The notes beneath the pieces are model-generated. The model was not told the DNA's origin, did no database searches, and was given only the letters and a program-made list of their open reading frames with translations. A stretch of DNA of 64,000 nucleotides. Source: Thalassia testudinum (lineage: Eukaryota > Streptophyta > Magnoliopsida > Alismatales > Hydrocharitaceae). The stretch's first letter is position 1. Each line of letters begins with the position of its first letter. Of this stretch, positions 12,340-23,528 are shown piece after piece. The stretch covers positions 496,001 to 560,000 of the forward strand of contig JAZHRO010000022.1 in NCBI GenBank assembly GCA_037157565.1. Direction: 5' to 3'. A program made the position numbers and the translations under genes.

Positions 12340-12860
12340 TAATTAAGTGGTATAAATTTTGTGTCATTAAAGTAAATCAATAGTGACAATTAAATACAAA
12401 AGAAAGTGTCATTAAAGTAAATCAATAGTGGTGAATTAGAGATAAATAATTGTTGCTAAATAATATCAATAGTAGCAATTAAATGATAAAATAAAATGTC
12501 ATTAAAGCAAATCAATAGTTGCAATTTAGTGGCATAAACAAAAAACGTTAAATGAAGTATATAGAGTCATTAATAAAGTCAATTAAATTGTCATTAATAT
12601 AATTCAATAGTAGTGAAATAATGGTAAATAAATTTTCATTAAAGAATATCATTAATGATGGTAATTATGACAATTAAAGTGACACTAATATTGATGATTT
12701 AGCGGCAATTATACAATTGCTGCTAAACCTTTAGTGACGCCAACGAAGATAGCAATTAAGTGGTAATTATTTTAAGTGTCGTTAATTACATATAGCAGCA
12801 AATAGAACGCCTATAGTGGCAAATATTAAATGTTGCTAAAAGTTATTTTTTTTTGTAGTG
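12340..12860. repeat. CACTA subterminal repeats
   Basis: Short motifs recur with variation: TCATTAAAGTAAATCAATAGT (about 12365, 12410, 12500) and ATAGTGGCAA/ATTAAGTGG forms up to the terminus. Such degenerate subterminal arrays are where CACTA transposase accessory proteins bind. Confidence 0.7.
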
Positions 12861-12940
12861 AATGTCAAATAGGGGAAGAATTGGTACATAAACAGAATTT
12901 CTTGTTTCAAATATATTTCATTTATAAAGTTGTCATTATC

Positions 12941-12954
12941 AAAAAGAGAAAAAT
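12941..12954 (+). promoter_or_regulatory. polypurine tract of copia relic
   Basis: AAAAAGAGAAAAAT directly before the LTR start TGTTAATG at 12955. This is the SIRE/Maximus arrangement (AAAAAGGGGGAGAT then TGTTGG) and primes plus-strand DNA synthesis. Confidence 0.6.
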
Positions 12955-13312
12955 TGTTAATGCATAAGTAGTAATGTTCCTGAATTTGGTGATGACAAAA
13001 CACATAATTTTATGTGGTTCTTGAAGAACCAACATTTCAAGCATAAAGATTAAGATAGCAAATCAAAAAATAAAAAGACAAAGCAAGATGGAAGCCCTAG
13101 TCTCAAAGAGACTTAATTTGAATACCAAAAGCTTGAAGAAAGATCTTTATTTTAATTTTGTTGTATTCAAAAGATGTAATTTCCATCCAACCCAAACATT
13201 CCAACCTGGATGTGAAAAAGAAACTCCTGTACGAACCCCACAGGGAATGTAAATAAGAACACCGTACTACAGAGAACCGGATGGTTCTGGGAATTTGCTA
13301 CCTATAGGTAGC
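12955..13312 (+). mobile_element. copia (SIRE-type) 3' LTR, first part
   Basis: Starts TGTTAATGC and soon reads GGTGATGACAAAACAC, a sequence also seen near the start of the LTR at 36529 (TTTTGATGATAACAAAACAC). Interrupted at 13313 by a gypsy LTR and resumed at 14360. Confidence 0.6.
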
Positions 13313-14359
13313 TGTTAAGGGAGGTAAGCTGACCTTCTTGTATGTGGTACCAAAGAGAGCAACCATCCCTTGTAGTGTAGAGGGGAGCTTGCCGCCCTTG
13401 GGTTGGGACCCGGAGTGGGTTTAGCCACTCTACGACGACTCTTACTGGCCCTCGTGTACGTGGTACCGAGGTGAGCTACGTAGTGTAGGGGGAACTATCC
13501 GCCTCAAGGGGCCCGGGGCTAGGTATGGCCACCCTACATCGACTCTCGTCAGCCCATTGGTCAAACCGGGGTAGTCGGATGAGGGTACGCGGACTGAAGA
13601 AGGGCAAGACCCCTGAGGGGCAAGACCCCTGTTCTGTTATGAGAGGGCAAGGCCCTATACTGTTTCGCATTGTACATTGAGGCGTACATGCTAGCGGAAA
13701 CGACTGACCGCGTGCCAGTGCGTGGTAGCTACCCGTGCGCTTATCACGTGTGCCGTAGTCATCGCTACGTCACGACCGTGACCTCGGGGTGGTAGACCGA
13801 ATATAGGACTACCATGGTGGGACTCCCCCAGCCAAGAGAGTGCCACGTGGGCATCCTATATCACGGGAAGCTGCAAGCAAAATCGTTCCAATAGGGAACA
13901 AGAAGATTAATTAACAAATCATAACTAGAGATCTTTACGCACCCACATGTATAATATAATTGGAAAATGGAAAATTTTGTGCATGTTTCTTCTTAGCCAC
14001 CACTCCACTCAACGTTAGCTGACTCCAGTTAAATAAATTCTGTACAGGTCAGGGATTTGAGCAGCCCGAGCCACCGGCTGCTGAGGACGTTGGGCCTAGT
14101 CGAGCTTAGCTTTAGTTCTACTGTTTGAGAGTGAGTTTCTGCTACATGTACTCGTTTTGTTGTGATGGCTGTATTATGATATAATATTAATGTTCCTTTT
14201 TCCACCTGTTGTAAATTTCTTTCTGCTTAGTTACTGTACTTGTGTGATTGTGCTTTGATGAATGTTACTTGGTTATTTCTTGTTGGACGATTGGGTCTTG
14301 GGATTAACCGAAGCGAGCCGATCTCAAATCCTGTAGGGATTTGGGACCGGGCCGTGACA
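13313..14359 (+). mobile_element. gypsy LTR, internally deleted, plus orientation
   Basis: Reverse-complement match to the family LTR: conserved block around 13670-13860, then an end TAGGGATTTGGGACCGGGCCGTGACA at 14359. The left edge reads TGTTAAGG. Flanks GTAGC (13308-13312) and GTAGA (14360-14364) differ by one base and are probably an aged 5-bp target-site duplication. At about 1.05 kb it lacks most of the U3 side, so it is a shrunken solo LTR or a recombination remnant. Confidence 0.65.
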
Positions 14360-15262
14360 GTAGACCTCAATCCAATTCTAATAAAATCAAATCTTAGTAA
14401 TCAAATGTCTAACCCTATAACCACACAACCTATAAGTTGAAATAAATCGCTTGATCATCCTCTGGGCAATAGTTTCTTTGGAATTAGACAACTTACACTT
14501 TATCAGTCATCTGACTAGACCTCATCAAACGTCTAACTGACTTATTAAATGTATGATACTATATTCTTTGTTGCAAATCCTTTTGTATTCTTTTTTGATT
14601 TTGAGATATATTTATCCTAATCACTTCCAACAACCATAAAACCTTACTCAACCCATCTAGAGTCTTCTTAACACCTCTATAAATACCTCTAGTGGTTTCC
14701 CTTGCTCAACACAACATAAGATGCAATTCTTCCACTCTTATCTACTAGAAGAACACTTGTAAGAGCGATTAAGAGAATTGCTGTACAATCAATGTTCCAA
14801 CTCTATTCCCATTGACCACAACTTGAGCACTCTACATCAGTGATCAAGCACATCATAGAAGATCTAAAAGGAAGTTTTCTCAAACCTATGGAAGAAAGAA
14901 TTTATATTTACCTCGTGGTTTTATAGCATTTTTGTATTTTTCTTTTCTTGTTGTAATTGGCTATCCGACCAGTCGGATCCTCATTTCTTCCCACATGGAA
15001 AGGTTAAACTCTTCAATTGGGATCGGAGAGGGGCTTTGTAATTGACGTACATCACCCTCAATTCAAGTGATGTGGATAGTAGATTGTTGATCGATTGATA
15101 ATCCAAAAATCCTGAGTCAAGAAAGATGTAGGTGGTGGTGTTTACCCTTGGAGGTTTTCCACCTAAAAGTTTCTTGTGTCTTATTTTGTAGTGATTTTAT
15201 TTGTGTATCTATTTTGAATTTCCTTATATTATTTGATTGCACTAATCACCCCCCCTTTAGTG
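14360..15262 (+). mobile_element. copia (SIRE-type) 3' LTR, second part
   Basis: Continues the LTR from 13312. It contains degenerate AAACGTCTAAC/AGACCTC sites (14500-14560), a CTCTATAAATA TATA region near 14677, and the family 3' end with CACCCCCCC at about 15245. The middle aligns with 4649-4895 and with the LTR at 36529-38248. Confidence 0.65.
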
Positions 15263-15409
15263 CACTCTAAAGGCATTCATACACAACTTTGGGTACCCAA
15301 AGTAAGCTCCAATGATTGCTCTTACCAACCTTCTAGGTTTGGAAACTAAACCTCTCATGTAGGTGCCCATGCCATGCCATATGTCTACAAAATGGGCAAT
15401 CAAAGCAAA

Positions 15410-15843
15410 TAATTCAAACCTTGGAGGACTACTACGAGCTTATGTTATAGAATGGAAAGGTTGTTGAAAGGACCACCTACCTCTAATGGAGTTCACCTAT
15501 AACAACATTTATCACATTTGTGCTAACATGGCTTCATATTAGACATTGTATGGCTAGAAATATACGTTTCCCCTCTATTAGGTTGAGGTTGGAGTGAAGT
15601 GAGAGGTAGGCCCCAGATTGACACATCAAAGTAAGGAAATCATGGAGCAGATCAAGAAAAAGTCCATCATAACATAGAGCTAATAGAAGAGATATTAAAA
15701 TCACAAGAGGAGAAATATTCATCATGAACCTGTAGAAGTATATGTTAGATCTGAACCACATTCTTAGTTATGGAACGTGGATCTAAAAGGACCTAACATA
15801 CTTGGAGTAGCTAGTGCAAATCCTAGATCAAATGGTTTGAAGG
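15410..15843 (+). pseudogene. pol: old gypsy integrase fragment
   Basis: Heavily decayed plus-strand pol. Through several frames one can read the integrase stretch QTLEDYYELM, then EHLPLMEF-like and NNIYH, matching the integrase of the element at 18599-19672 (IQTLEDLLRAC, EHLPLVEFACNNSYH). It is interrupted at 15843 by the large minus-strand element and resumes at 27401 with the chromodomain tail. Many stops show it is much older than the insertion. Confidence 0.7.
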
Positions 15844-17209
15844 TGTTACAACCTGGTTCCCGAATCCTTACAGGACACCAGATCGGACCGACTCGACTGA
15901 TCCCAAGATCCAGTCGTCCAACGAGAAAGTAACCAAAAAGCAGTAAAATAAACCACATTCACCATGTTAAGCAACTAATAGTAACAAAAGTACAGTAGTA
16001 AAGAAGTAAAACTACTACAGTACACACCACCACAACAGTAGAAAGTAAACGAGTACAGGAATATAATGTGTAGAATGAAAGAGTACAGCATATAAAGGTA
16101 CAAGAAGCTATACACTATTATAAACGAGTACAAAAAGAGCTACAACTACTGGGCTCTACTGGGCCCAGCACATCTGCAGCCGTAGGCTCTGGCTGCTCAA
16201 CACCTGGACCTGAAAAGGGTTATGAGTACACGAAATCAGCGAACGCTGAGTAGAGTGGCAACCAACTAACAAAAGTAGTAAAGGTGGAAAGGTAGTTGTT
16301 GTTTTTCAATTCTTTCTTTCTTTAATTAATTATTCTTTCTTTCACCATTGGGTTTATTTATCAGGTCTCTTTCTTGATCTCGAATGTTCCTCGTGGGAAC
16401 GATCTTGATTGCAATCTTTTTTCGAAGAGTAGAAGTAGCACGTGATACTCCCCTAGCCGAGAGAGTCCCCTGTGGTGATTCTACACCCAGTCAACCACCC
16501 TAAGGTCACGGACAGATGTAACGCTGATTACGGCACGCGTAATAAACGCACGGGTAGCTAACCCGCACTGGCACGCGGTCAGTCGTTTCCGTTAACGGGT
16601 GCGCCCAAAGCACAGCACGGAACAAGTACAGGGCAGAGCCCTCTCAGTAACAGGGGTCCAACCCCTCCACAGTAACCAAACAGGGGCCTTGCCCCTCCAT
16701 AGTCTGCGCACCCTCACCTGACTACCCTGGTTTGCCCCAGTGGGCCTAACAAGTCGGTGTAGGAGGCTAGCAGAACCCCGGGGCCCGTGGGGTAGCTAGT
16801 ACTTCCCTACACTAGTAGCTCTCCTCGGTACTACGTACACGAGGGCTAGCAAGTCGGTACAGAGTGGCCAGTCCTAACCCCGGGTCCCTGGGGCGGCTAG
16901 CTCCGCTCTGCACTAAACAGGGGGACAGTTGCTCTCTTTGGTACTCCGTACTCAAGGGCCAGCTCACTTCCCCAATTCTATTCCATTCACTTTCCAAGAG
17001 TTCTACTCCTAATTCCCTGTAGGGTTCCAGCTCTTTAACTCAGCGCATTCCGGTTTCACCTTTCCAGTTTCACGTTCATACAACCCATATTCTTACTCAT
17101 GTTCATTTATTCATAACAGGCAGCTGTTTAAACAAATTTACAGGCAGCTATTATTTCTTTTCCACATTTTCAAGACTGTAGTGTTCACATATTCCACTAG
17201 TTTTCCCAT

Positions 17210-17345
17210 CCTAGGATTCATGTCATACCCTAGGATCTATCATACAATCTAGTTTTCCAGCCCTAGTATTTATGCAACACCCTAGGATCTATCATTCAAT
17301 CTCGTTTCTCATTCCTAGGATTTATGCAATGTCCTATGTTCTATT
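17210..17345. repeat. 52-bp minisatellite inside gypsy LTR
   Basis: Units start at 17210, 17262 and 17314, each with CCTAG and a second CCTAGGATCT site. Same repeat as at 1309 and 24864. Confidence 0.85.
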
Positions 17346-17633
17346 TATGGTTTCATAATTTAACAGATTATACTTAAAGCCACTCTACCGGTTACAACAG
17401 GAGAACTGGGGGCGTGGTCGGGATTCCTGCGTGCCTCCGCAACCCCCGAGACTGCAACGGAACGGGGTCCTATCACAAGGATCAAACACAAGGAATTTCT
17501 TAAAACAGTATACAACTACTGTAGATGGGTAGAGGATGTAATTACGAAAAGAACGCAACTCGAAATGCGGAAAACGGAACCCGAACGGGCCCTAAACGGG
17601 TCGAAAACGACGAAACAGTGCAAAATCAGATGT

Positions 17634-17990
17634 CTGGAACTTATTCCAGACGTCTTAAAAAGTGGATCAGGGGTTACCTTGCTCTGCGTGGTCTCTAAGA
17701 CGTCCAGAAGCCTGCGGGGGCGTTTGGCCTAGTTCCCAGACGTCCGATGGTCACCCCGGACGTCTGGAAGTCGTTCCCGTCGTCTGGCACTGCAGCCAGA
17801 CGTCTGATTCGCGTTGGATGCGAGTCTCAGAACCTGCGCGTACCCATTTCCTCTCTCTTAGTACGGTCAGTCGAAGAAAACGAAGAAGCGGAAATAACTC
17901 ACATTTCAGACGTCTGGACAGTCTTCCAGACGTCTTCCCCGTCGTCTGGTTGGAATCACAGACGTCTAATTCTGGAAAATTTTCCAGAAT
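17634..17990. repeat. AGACGTCT palindrome cluster plus AT-centred palindrome
   Basis: About ten AGACGTCT-type sites (near 17635, 17648, 17700, 17738, 17758, 17796, 17909, 17926 and 17961). It ends in a perfect 22-bp palindrome at 17969-17990 with half-site ATTCTGGAAAA. A smaller cluster lies at 18420-18490. Confidence 0.85.
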
Positions 17991-18514
17991 CAGGGCGCCA
18001 CTCGCCCTCCGCTTGCGACGCACGGCCGCGGTGCGAGTGCTCCGCCTACTGCTCGAGCTGCAACAGGCCTCCCGCGCCACCCCGCGTCTGCTGCGCCCCT
18101 GTTGGCTGGCTCCCGCTGCCCCGGCAGGCTCGAGCCCTCACGGCTGACGCCTCCTCCCGCACACGCCGCGGCTGTCGCCGCCGCCGCTCACTCGCGCTCG
18201 CTCTCGCGCACCGATTGGAAGGAGAAGAGGAAGGGGGCAGAGGTGACGGGAGTGAGGGGGAGGGAGTGGCCTTTTAAGGCAGCACGAGGAGGAGAGAGAG
18301 AGAGAGCGGGACAGGGTGGTCTGCGGCCGCAGGAGAGGGAAAAAGAGAGGGAGAGAGAGCGTACGCAGGTCTGCGCGCTCAGGCGCGCAGACGAATCGCG
18401 CGTGCCAACAATAACTGATTCCCAGACGTCTGGAAGTGGTTCCAGACGTCTGGTCAGACATCTGGGCCACCTCCCAGATGTCTTAAAAGACATCTGAGGC
18501 GTGCGTTCGTAACA

Positions 18515-18598
18515 ATATAACAAACTCAAAGGAAGTTTCGTCCCCGAAACTTGCGCTAACTAGGGTACGGAAAAGATGTCAAAATAACCATAACAAAC
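18515..18598 (-). other. 3' untranslated end of gypsy element, polypurine tract not seen
   Basis: Between the pol stop and the 3' LTR. It holds the motif GTTTCGGGGACGAAAC (minus strand), common 3' of pol in this lineage. The usual purine tract next to the LTR is absent; instead a 15-base direct repeat ATAACAAACTCAAAG lies at 18517-18531 and 18590-18604. Confidence 0.55.
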
Positions 18599-19711
18599 TC
18601 AAAGAGGACCGAAGCCGGTCCGAAAAGACGTACCCGCGAAGAGCTCCGGGTACCGCTCCCGCATTGCCGCCTCAGGCTCCCAGGTAGGCTCCTCGTATCG
18701 CTGGCTCCTCCACAAAACCTTTACCAGGGGTACTTGCTTCCGTCTCAAACTGCGGACGGCTCGGTCTAGAATCTGCACTGGCCGCTCGGGGTAGGTCAGG
18801 TCGTCGCCCACCTCGACGCTCTCGTGACTCAGTACGTGACTGGGATCGGCTACGTACTTCCTGAGGTTGGACACATGGAACACGTCGTGCACACTAGAAA
18901 GGTGCGGGGGGAGGGCAAGCCTGTAAACAACGGGTCCAACCCGCTCCAGGACCTCAAAGGGCCCCACAAACCTCGGCGCGAGCTTCCCTCTCACCCCAAA
19001 CTGCTGCAGGCCCTTCAAGGGCGAAACACGAAGAAAGACGTGGTCCCCAACCTCAAACTGCACCTCTCTGCGTCTCCGGTCCGCGTAGCTCTTCTGTCTG
19101 CTCCTGACAGTGCGGAGTCGCTTGTGGATCTGCTCGACTACCTCCTGACTCTGCCGGATCAACCTGGGGCCAACCTCCCACTTGGTCCCCACCTCAACCC
19201 AACTCAAGGGTGCCATACACCTTCGTCCGTACAGAGCCTCGTAGGGAGCCATACCGATGCTCGAGTGATAACTGTTGTTGCATGCAAACTCCACTAGGGG
19301 CAGGTGCTCCTCCCAAGAGCCCCTCCAGTCCAGTACACAGGCACGCAAAAGGTCCTCAAGTGTCTGTATCATGCGCTCAGACTGTCCGTCGATCCGGGGG
19401 TGGTAAGCCATACTAAACTTCAACCGCGTCCCCAAGGCCTGCTGAAACTCAGCCCAAAACTGGGACGTAAAGCGGGTATCCCGGTCGGATACGATCTCCC
19501 ACGGATCTCCGTGTAGTCGTACCACATCACGGACATACCTCTCTGCCAACTGTGCTGGACCCAAAGTGACTCGGATCGGCAAGAATCGTGCCGTCTTCGT
19601 CAGTCTATCCACTATTACCCAGACTGCGTCGTGTCCTCGCTGGGTAACAGGTAAGCCCACCACCAAGTCCATGGTGATGCTCTCCCACTTCTACTCTGGC
19701 ACTGGAAGTGG
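18599..19711 (-). pseudogene. pol: gypsy integrase core and chromodomain
   Basis: Reads on the minus strand in the same frame as the upstream pol segments. The core domain has catalytic Asp in MDLVVGLP, the second Asp in IVSDRDTRF, and Glu in HPRIDGQSERMIQTLED; the downstream EALYGRRC block is present. The tail PVQILDRAVRSLR...PLVKVLWRSQRYEEPTWEPE...YPELF is the chromodomain of Tekay/Del-type chromoviruses, thought to direct integration to heterochromatin. A TAG replaces Trp just before KWESITMDLV (near 19692), and another TAG replaces Gln near 19755, separating it from the zinc-binding part. Otherwise open for about 357 codons. Confidence 0.93.
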
Positions 19712-19753
19712 CTGTAGCGGCCCTGCAGGCCTCTGATGCTCGGCTTTCACCTG

Positions 19754-20671
19754 CTAACACACTAAGCACTGCTGCACGAACTCACCCACATCCCGCTTCA
19801 TCCCCCTCCACCAAAACTCGCGTCTCAAGTCGTGGTACATCTTCGTGTTTCCGGGATGTATGGTGAACCTGGAACCGTGTGCCTCAGTCAGGAGCTCTCT
19901 CAACAGCTCCTCGTCTCTGGGAACGCACAACCGTTCCCTCAGGCGCAGCACCTGGTCTGTGAAAGAGAAGTCTCCTGGATCTCCCGACAGTACTCTGTCG
20001 CGCAAGGACTGCAAGTACGGATCGGCCATCTGTCCTGTGATAATGCGGTCTATCAGCTCTGGCCTAGTCTGTCGTGTCACCGTCACAGCCCCACAGTGCC
20101 CCCGTAACTCCAGGGATCGCCAACTACCCACCTCCTCCAAAAGGCTCCAACTCTGTAACTGTAAACTGGCCAAGTGTGCGGGTGCCTTACGGCTCAAGGC
20201 GTCAGCCACCACATTGGCCTTTCCCGAGTGGTAGGAGATGCTGCAGTCGTAGTCCTTCAGGAGCTCCAACCAACGTCTCTGTCTCATGTTGAGCTCCTTC
20301 TGATCAAAAAGGTACCTGAGGCTCTTGTGATCTGTGAAAATTTCAAAGGTCTCATCGTACAAGTAGTGCCTCCAAGTCTTCAGCGCGAAGACAACAGCTG
20401 CCAACTCTAGGTCGTGGGTAGGGTAGGTATGCTCATGGGGCTTCAGTTGCCGCGAAGCGTAAGCGACAACGTGACCCCTCTGCATGAGCACACCTCCTAA
20501 CCCCTGCAAGGAGGCATCCGTGTACACAACGAACCCGCCACTACTGTCAGGGATGGTGAGCACGGGAGCCGAGGTCAACCTCTCCTTCAGCTCCAGAAAA
20601 CACGCCTTACAGGCGTCTGTCCAAGCGAAGGGCACGTCCTTCCGGGTCAACTGTGTCATAGGACGCGCAAT
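19754..20671 (-). pseudogene. pol: gypsy RNase H and integrase zinc-binding domain
   Basis: About 300 codons. RNase [17 protein letters not shown], the ELAAVVFAL helix, FTDHKSL, and VVADALSRK at its end; it would remove template RNA during reverse transcription. It is followed by a linker and the integrase HHCC zinc finger ([12 protein letters not shown] ... FVQQCLVC). A TAG at 20669-20671 lies between RT and RNase H and another follows CLVC, so the polyprotein cannot be made as one chain. The frame is otherwise continuous with 20672-22084. Confidence 0.92.
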
Positions 20672-22084
20672 CTATGAAAAACCTCTGTTGAATCGTCTGT
20701 AGTAGCCTGCCAGTCCCAGGAAACTGCGAATCTCAGTGACTGAACGCGGTCTCTCCCACCTGAGTACTACCTCGACCTTGGCTGGGTCCACCGCCAAGCC
20801 GTCTCCGGAGATCACATGACCTAAGAAGGTCACCTCCCTCAACCAGAACTCGCACTTGCTGTATTTGGCGTACAGCCTACGTCGTCTCAGAGTGTCCAGA
20901 ACCATTCGCAAGTGCTGTCCGTGCTGCGTCTGATCTCGAGAATAGATGAGTACATCATCTATGAAAACCACCACGAACTGGTCCAAGTAAGGTCTAAACA
21001 CCCGGTTCATCAGATCCATGAAAGCAGCGGGCCCAAACGGCATGACCAACAACTCGTAGTGTCCGTACCCGGTGCGGAAAGCTGTCTTGGAGACGTCGGT
21101 CTCCCTGATCCTCAATTGGTGGTATCCCGACCTCAAGTCGATCTTGGAAAACACCGTGGCACCCCGCAACTGGTCAAATGGGTTGTCGATCCTCGGCAGC
21201 GGATATCTGTTCTTGATGGTGACCCTATTCAGCTGTCGGTAGTCCACACAAAGGCGTAAGGTCCCATCCTTCTTCTTCACAAACAGTACCGGGGCTCCCC
21301 AGGGAGATGCACTGGGCCTCACGAAACCTTTCTCCAAAAGGTCCTGCAACTGAGACTTGAGCTCTCGTAGCTCAAGCGGTGCCATCCTGTATGGCGCAGT
21401 GGAGATGGGGCTAGTCCCTAGTACTAGTGAGATCTCAAACTCGATCTCACGCTCGGGCGGTAGTCCTGGTAACTCGTCTGGAAACACGTCAGGGTACTCT
21501 CTGACCACCGGGATGCTCTGGAAGTCTGCCACAGGGCTGGGCTCTGCCACCACACAAGCTAGGAAACCCTCACACCCCTGGCTCAAAAGTCTCGCCGCCC
21601 GAAGTGCCGAAATGCACCTGAAACCTCCGTCCACTGGCTGTCCGTGAAACTCGAAAGAAGGCAATTCCGGAATGGAGAAGAATATTTTCCTCTCAAAACA
21701 GTCCACCAAGGCATGGTAAGCGGACAGCCAATCCATCCCCAGAATCACTCCAAAGTCTTCCATCTGTATCATAATCAGGTCAGCTGGTAGGCTATGTCCC
21801 CCGACGCTGACCTCGCAATCCGTGTACACATCCTCAGCTACAAACAGCTGACCACTCGGACCTCTGATTACGAACGGATTCTCTAACAGTGTAAAATCCT
21901 GGTCCAAACTAACTGCGAAACTGGCTGCGACAAACGAATGTGTAGCGTTGGAATCGAAAAGCGTGTAAACGAGTCTGCCGGAAACTGAAACCATACCTGC
22001 TACCACCGATCCTAAAGCTCTGGCGTCCCTGTGTGTCAGGACGTTGATACGCCCTTCAGCTCTAGGTGCGGACGAAGCAGCCAC
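20672..22084 (-). pseudogene. pol: gypsy protease and reverse transcriptase
   Basis: About 470 codons. Protease: the active-site motif normally reads DSGA but here is [10 protein letters not shown], so the catalytic loop glycine is lost; the plus-strand copy at 51317 keeps DSGA. Then a linker with [71 protein letters not shown], catalytic [10 protein letters not shown], and the thumb [19 protein letters not shown]. Four residues are missing after MPFG (reads [11 protein letters not shown], usually LTNA first). This is the best-preserved pol part in the window, but with these lesions it is unlikely to be active. Confidence 0.94.
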
Positions 22085-22505
22085 ACTCTGCGTTCGGACG
22101 GGTAGGTGCTGGCCGGTACCCTCCTCGTGACTGCTGTCCTCTTCGCACTTGGTAACCGCGGCCTCCTGCGCGTCCTCCAGTGCTTTGCGCGGGAAGTATC
22201 TGCTGACCTCCTACCCTAGACGGGCAGTCCCTCCTGATGTGGCCCGGCTGGCCACACTGGTAACAGAGGGGAACCCGACTCCCGCCCTCAGTGGGTCCCT
22301 GCTGTCGGCTGGGCGGGGGTCCGGTGCTGGCGACTAGCCCCTGTCGAGAGCCCCCAAAGGCCACTGATGGCGCTGTAAAACGTGACGGCTCTCCTGCGGA
22401 CGCCACGTGTCTCCTCTCTCGCCGGCCCTGTGAAAAGTCTGGCTGAAATGGCCTCTTTCGCCCGCCGTCAGTGTCTCGCGCGGACGGGTTGGTCTCCTAG
22501 TAAAG
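22062..22505 (-). pseudogene. gag: gypsy gag C-terminus with zinc knuckle
   Basis: Nucleocapsid part with CYQCGQPGHIRRDC (CCHC zinc knuckle, about 22259-22300), which binds the element's RNA. It is in a frame different from both the gag N-part and pol. Compared with the plus-strand copy at 50890, one extra T near 22502 shifts gag into this frame, and a one-base loss near 22090 shifts again into pol. In the plus copy knuckle and protease share one frame, so the ancestor had a single gag-pol frame. Confidence 0.85.
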
Positions 22506-23349
22506 TCATGGCTGCCTCCACCACCCTCGAAAACGTAGGCAGCTTCAGGGGTTTGACATACCCCCGAATCGCAGGCCAGAGCCCCTCGGTGAACCTCCAA
22601 AGGCGCTCCTCCTCAGTAGCTACCGCTGTCGCTGCAAAGCGGGATAGCTCCAAGAAACGCGTGCAGTACGCGCTCACAGTCATCGTCCCTTGGCGGAGAG
22701 TGTGGAACTCCCGCCTCCTCTGGTCCTGCCATGTCTGGGGAAAGTACTGCTCGCAGAAGAGGGTGACGAACTAGTCCCAGGTCGGCTCGTCCCTCTCCTG
22801 TCCCCGGATCGCCCTCCACCACCTGTGTGCCGCACTCTCCAGCTGGTACGTGGCAAAGGCCACGCGGCACTCCACCGGGGGGCGAAGGGTGTCGAAAATC
22901 TTCTCCAGCTGCTCGAGCCAGTCCTCTGCCTCGGTCGGGTCCTCATCGCCCTTGAAGGAGGGGGGCTTCAGCTTCTGGAACTGCCCAAAGAGCTCGGAGT
23001 GGCGCTGTAATGGGGATGCTGGTCCACCCCCAGGCAACTGTGCCTCGTGCACAGAAGTATCGGAGGAAGGTGAGGGCAGCGGCGGCCCATCCCCTCCCCC
23101 GTGTCCAGCGCCGCGTCCGTCAAGTGGTCCCACAGAGGACTCCCCCTCCACAACCCCAGGGTGAGGTGCTCGGGGCGGTGGGTGGAGCTCCTCTTGTACA
23201 ATGTCTCGTATCAGCCGGGTGAGGTCCTGGGCCTGGACGCCCGGGAGTAGTGGCTGGTCCACTGGGGCGTCAGCAACGGCACGCCCACCTCGCCGACCTC
23301 ATCCTCGGCCGCGCCCACGACCCGCCTCACTGGTCCCACGACGAGGCAT
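22468..23349 (-). pseudogene. gag: gypsy gag N-terminal and capsid region
   Basis: Starts at ATG 23349 (MPRRGTSEAGRGRGRG). Capsid core: LFGQFQKLKPPSFKGDEDPTEAEDWLEQLEKIF, ESAAHRWWRAIRG, TWD-FVTLFCEQYFP, and RFLELSRFA with ERLWRFTEGL, the retrotransposon gag domain. In-frame TGA at 23299-23301 (from CGA by the neighbouring Arg/Gly run) and TAG at 22771-22773 (CAG in the plus copy) break it. Its product would form the particle shell. Confidence 0.9.
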
Positions 23350-23510
23350 CTCCTGTAAGGAGACGCGAAAAAAAATGGAACACGTCACTACGGAACGATA
23401 CCGAACGGAAACGTCTAAGAGCTCATGTCAAAAGATATGTTGTGGTGGCTACTCTAGTTATAGACATGTGAATTGGTTATTTTCCAGTCAGTTGATTCAC
23501 TTCTCGGGAC

Positions 23511-23528
23511 GACCTTGCTCCGATACCA
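23511..23528 (-). promoter_or_regulatory. primer binding site (tRNA-iMet type)
   Basis: Minus strand TGGTATCGGAGCAAGGTC, one base different from TGGTATCAGAGC at the core. It sits three bases inside the 5' LTR edge at 23532 and marks the start of the internal region. Confidence 0.88.

Larger units (their letters stand above)
5244..12860. mobile_element. CACTA (En/Spm-type) DNA transposon, non-autonomous
   Basis: Left end CACTACAAAAAAAATGA at 5244, right end ...TTTTTTTTGTAGTG at 12860: inverted terminal repeats sharing CACTACAAAAAAAA. A 3-bp target-site duplication AAT (5241-5243 and 12861-12863) fits CACTA transposition exactly. Subterminal repeats are plain at the right end. No transposase reading frame of the TNP2/TNPD type is recognisable, so it was probably mobilised by another element. 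It carries a GC-rich captured fragment (5640-6335) and a MITE (11196-11403). It inserted into the internal region of a copia relic. Confidence 0.9.
15844..18514 (-). mobile_element. gypsy LTR (3' LTR of the 15844-27400 element), mosaic
   Basis: TGTTACAACC at 15844 to GTTCGTAACA at 18514, 2671 bases. The target duplication GAAGG precedes it (15839-15843) and recurs at 27401. From about 16550 onward it is near-identical by eye to the other LTR (23532-26111), but its first ~700 bases are only about 80% alike and closer to the copy at the window start. Holds the minisatellite (17210-17345), AGACGTCT clusters and a 22-bp perfect palindrome at 17969-17990. Confidence 0.9.

Noticed and set aside
17662..18497. 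Arg/Ser-rich frames up to 176 codons
   Set aside because: Same LTR leader as above; frames differ between the two LTR copies and follow no codon conservation.
18824..19297. Plus-strand frame of 157 codons opposite integrase
   Set aside because: Shadow of the minus-strand integrase, whose motifs are unmistakable.
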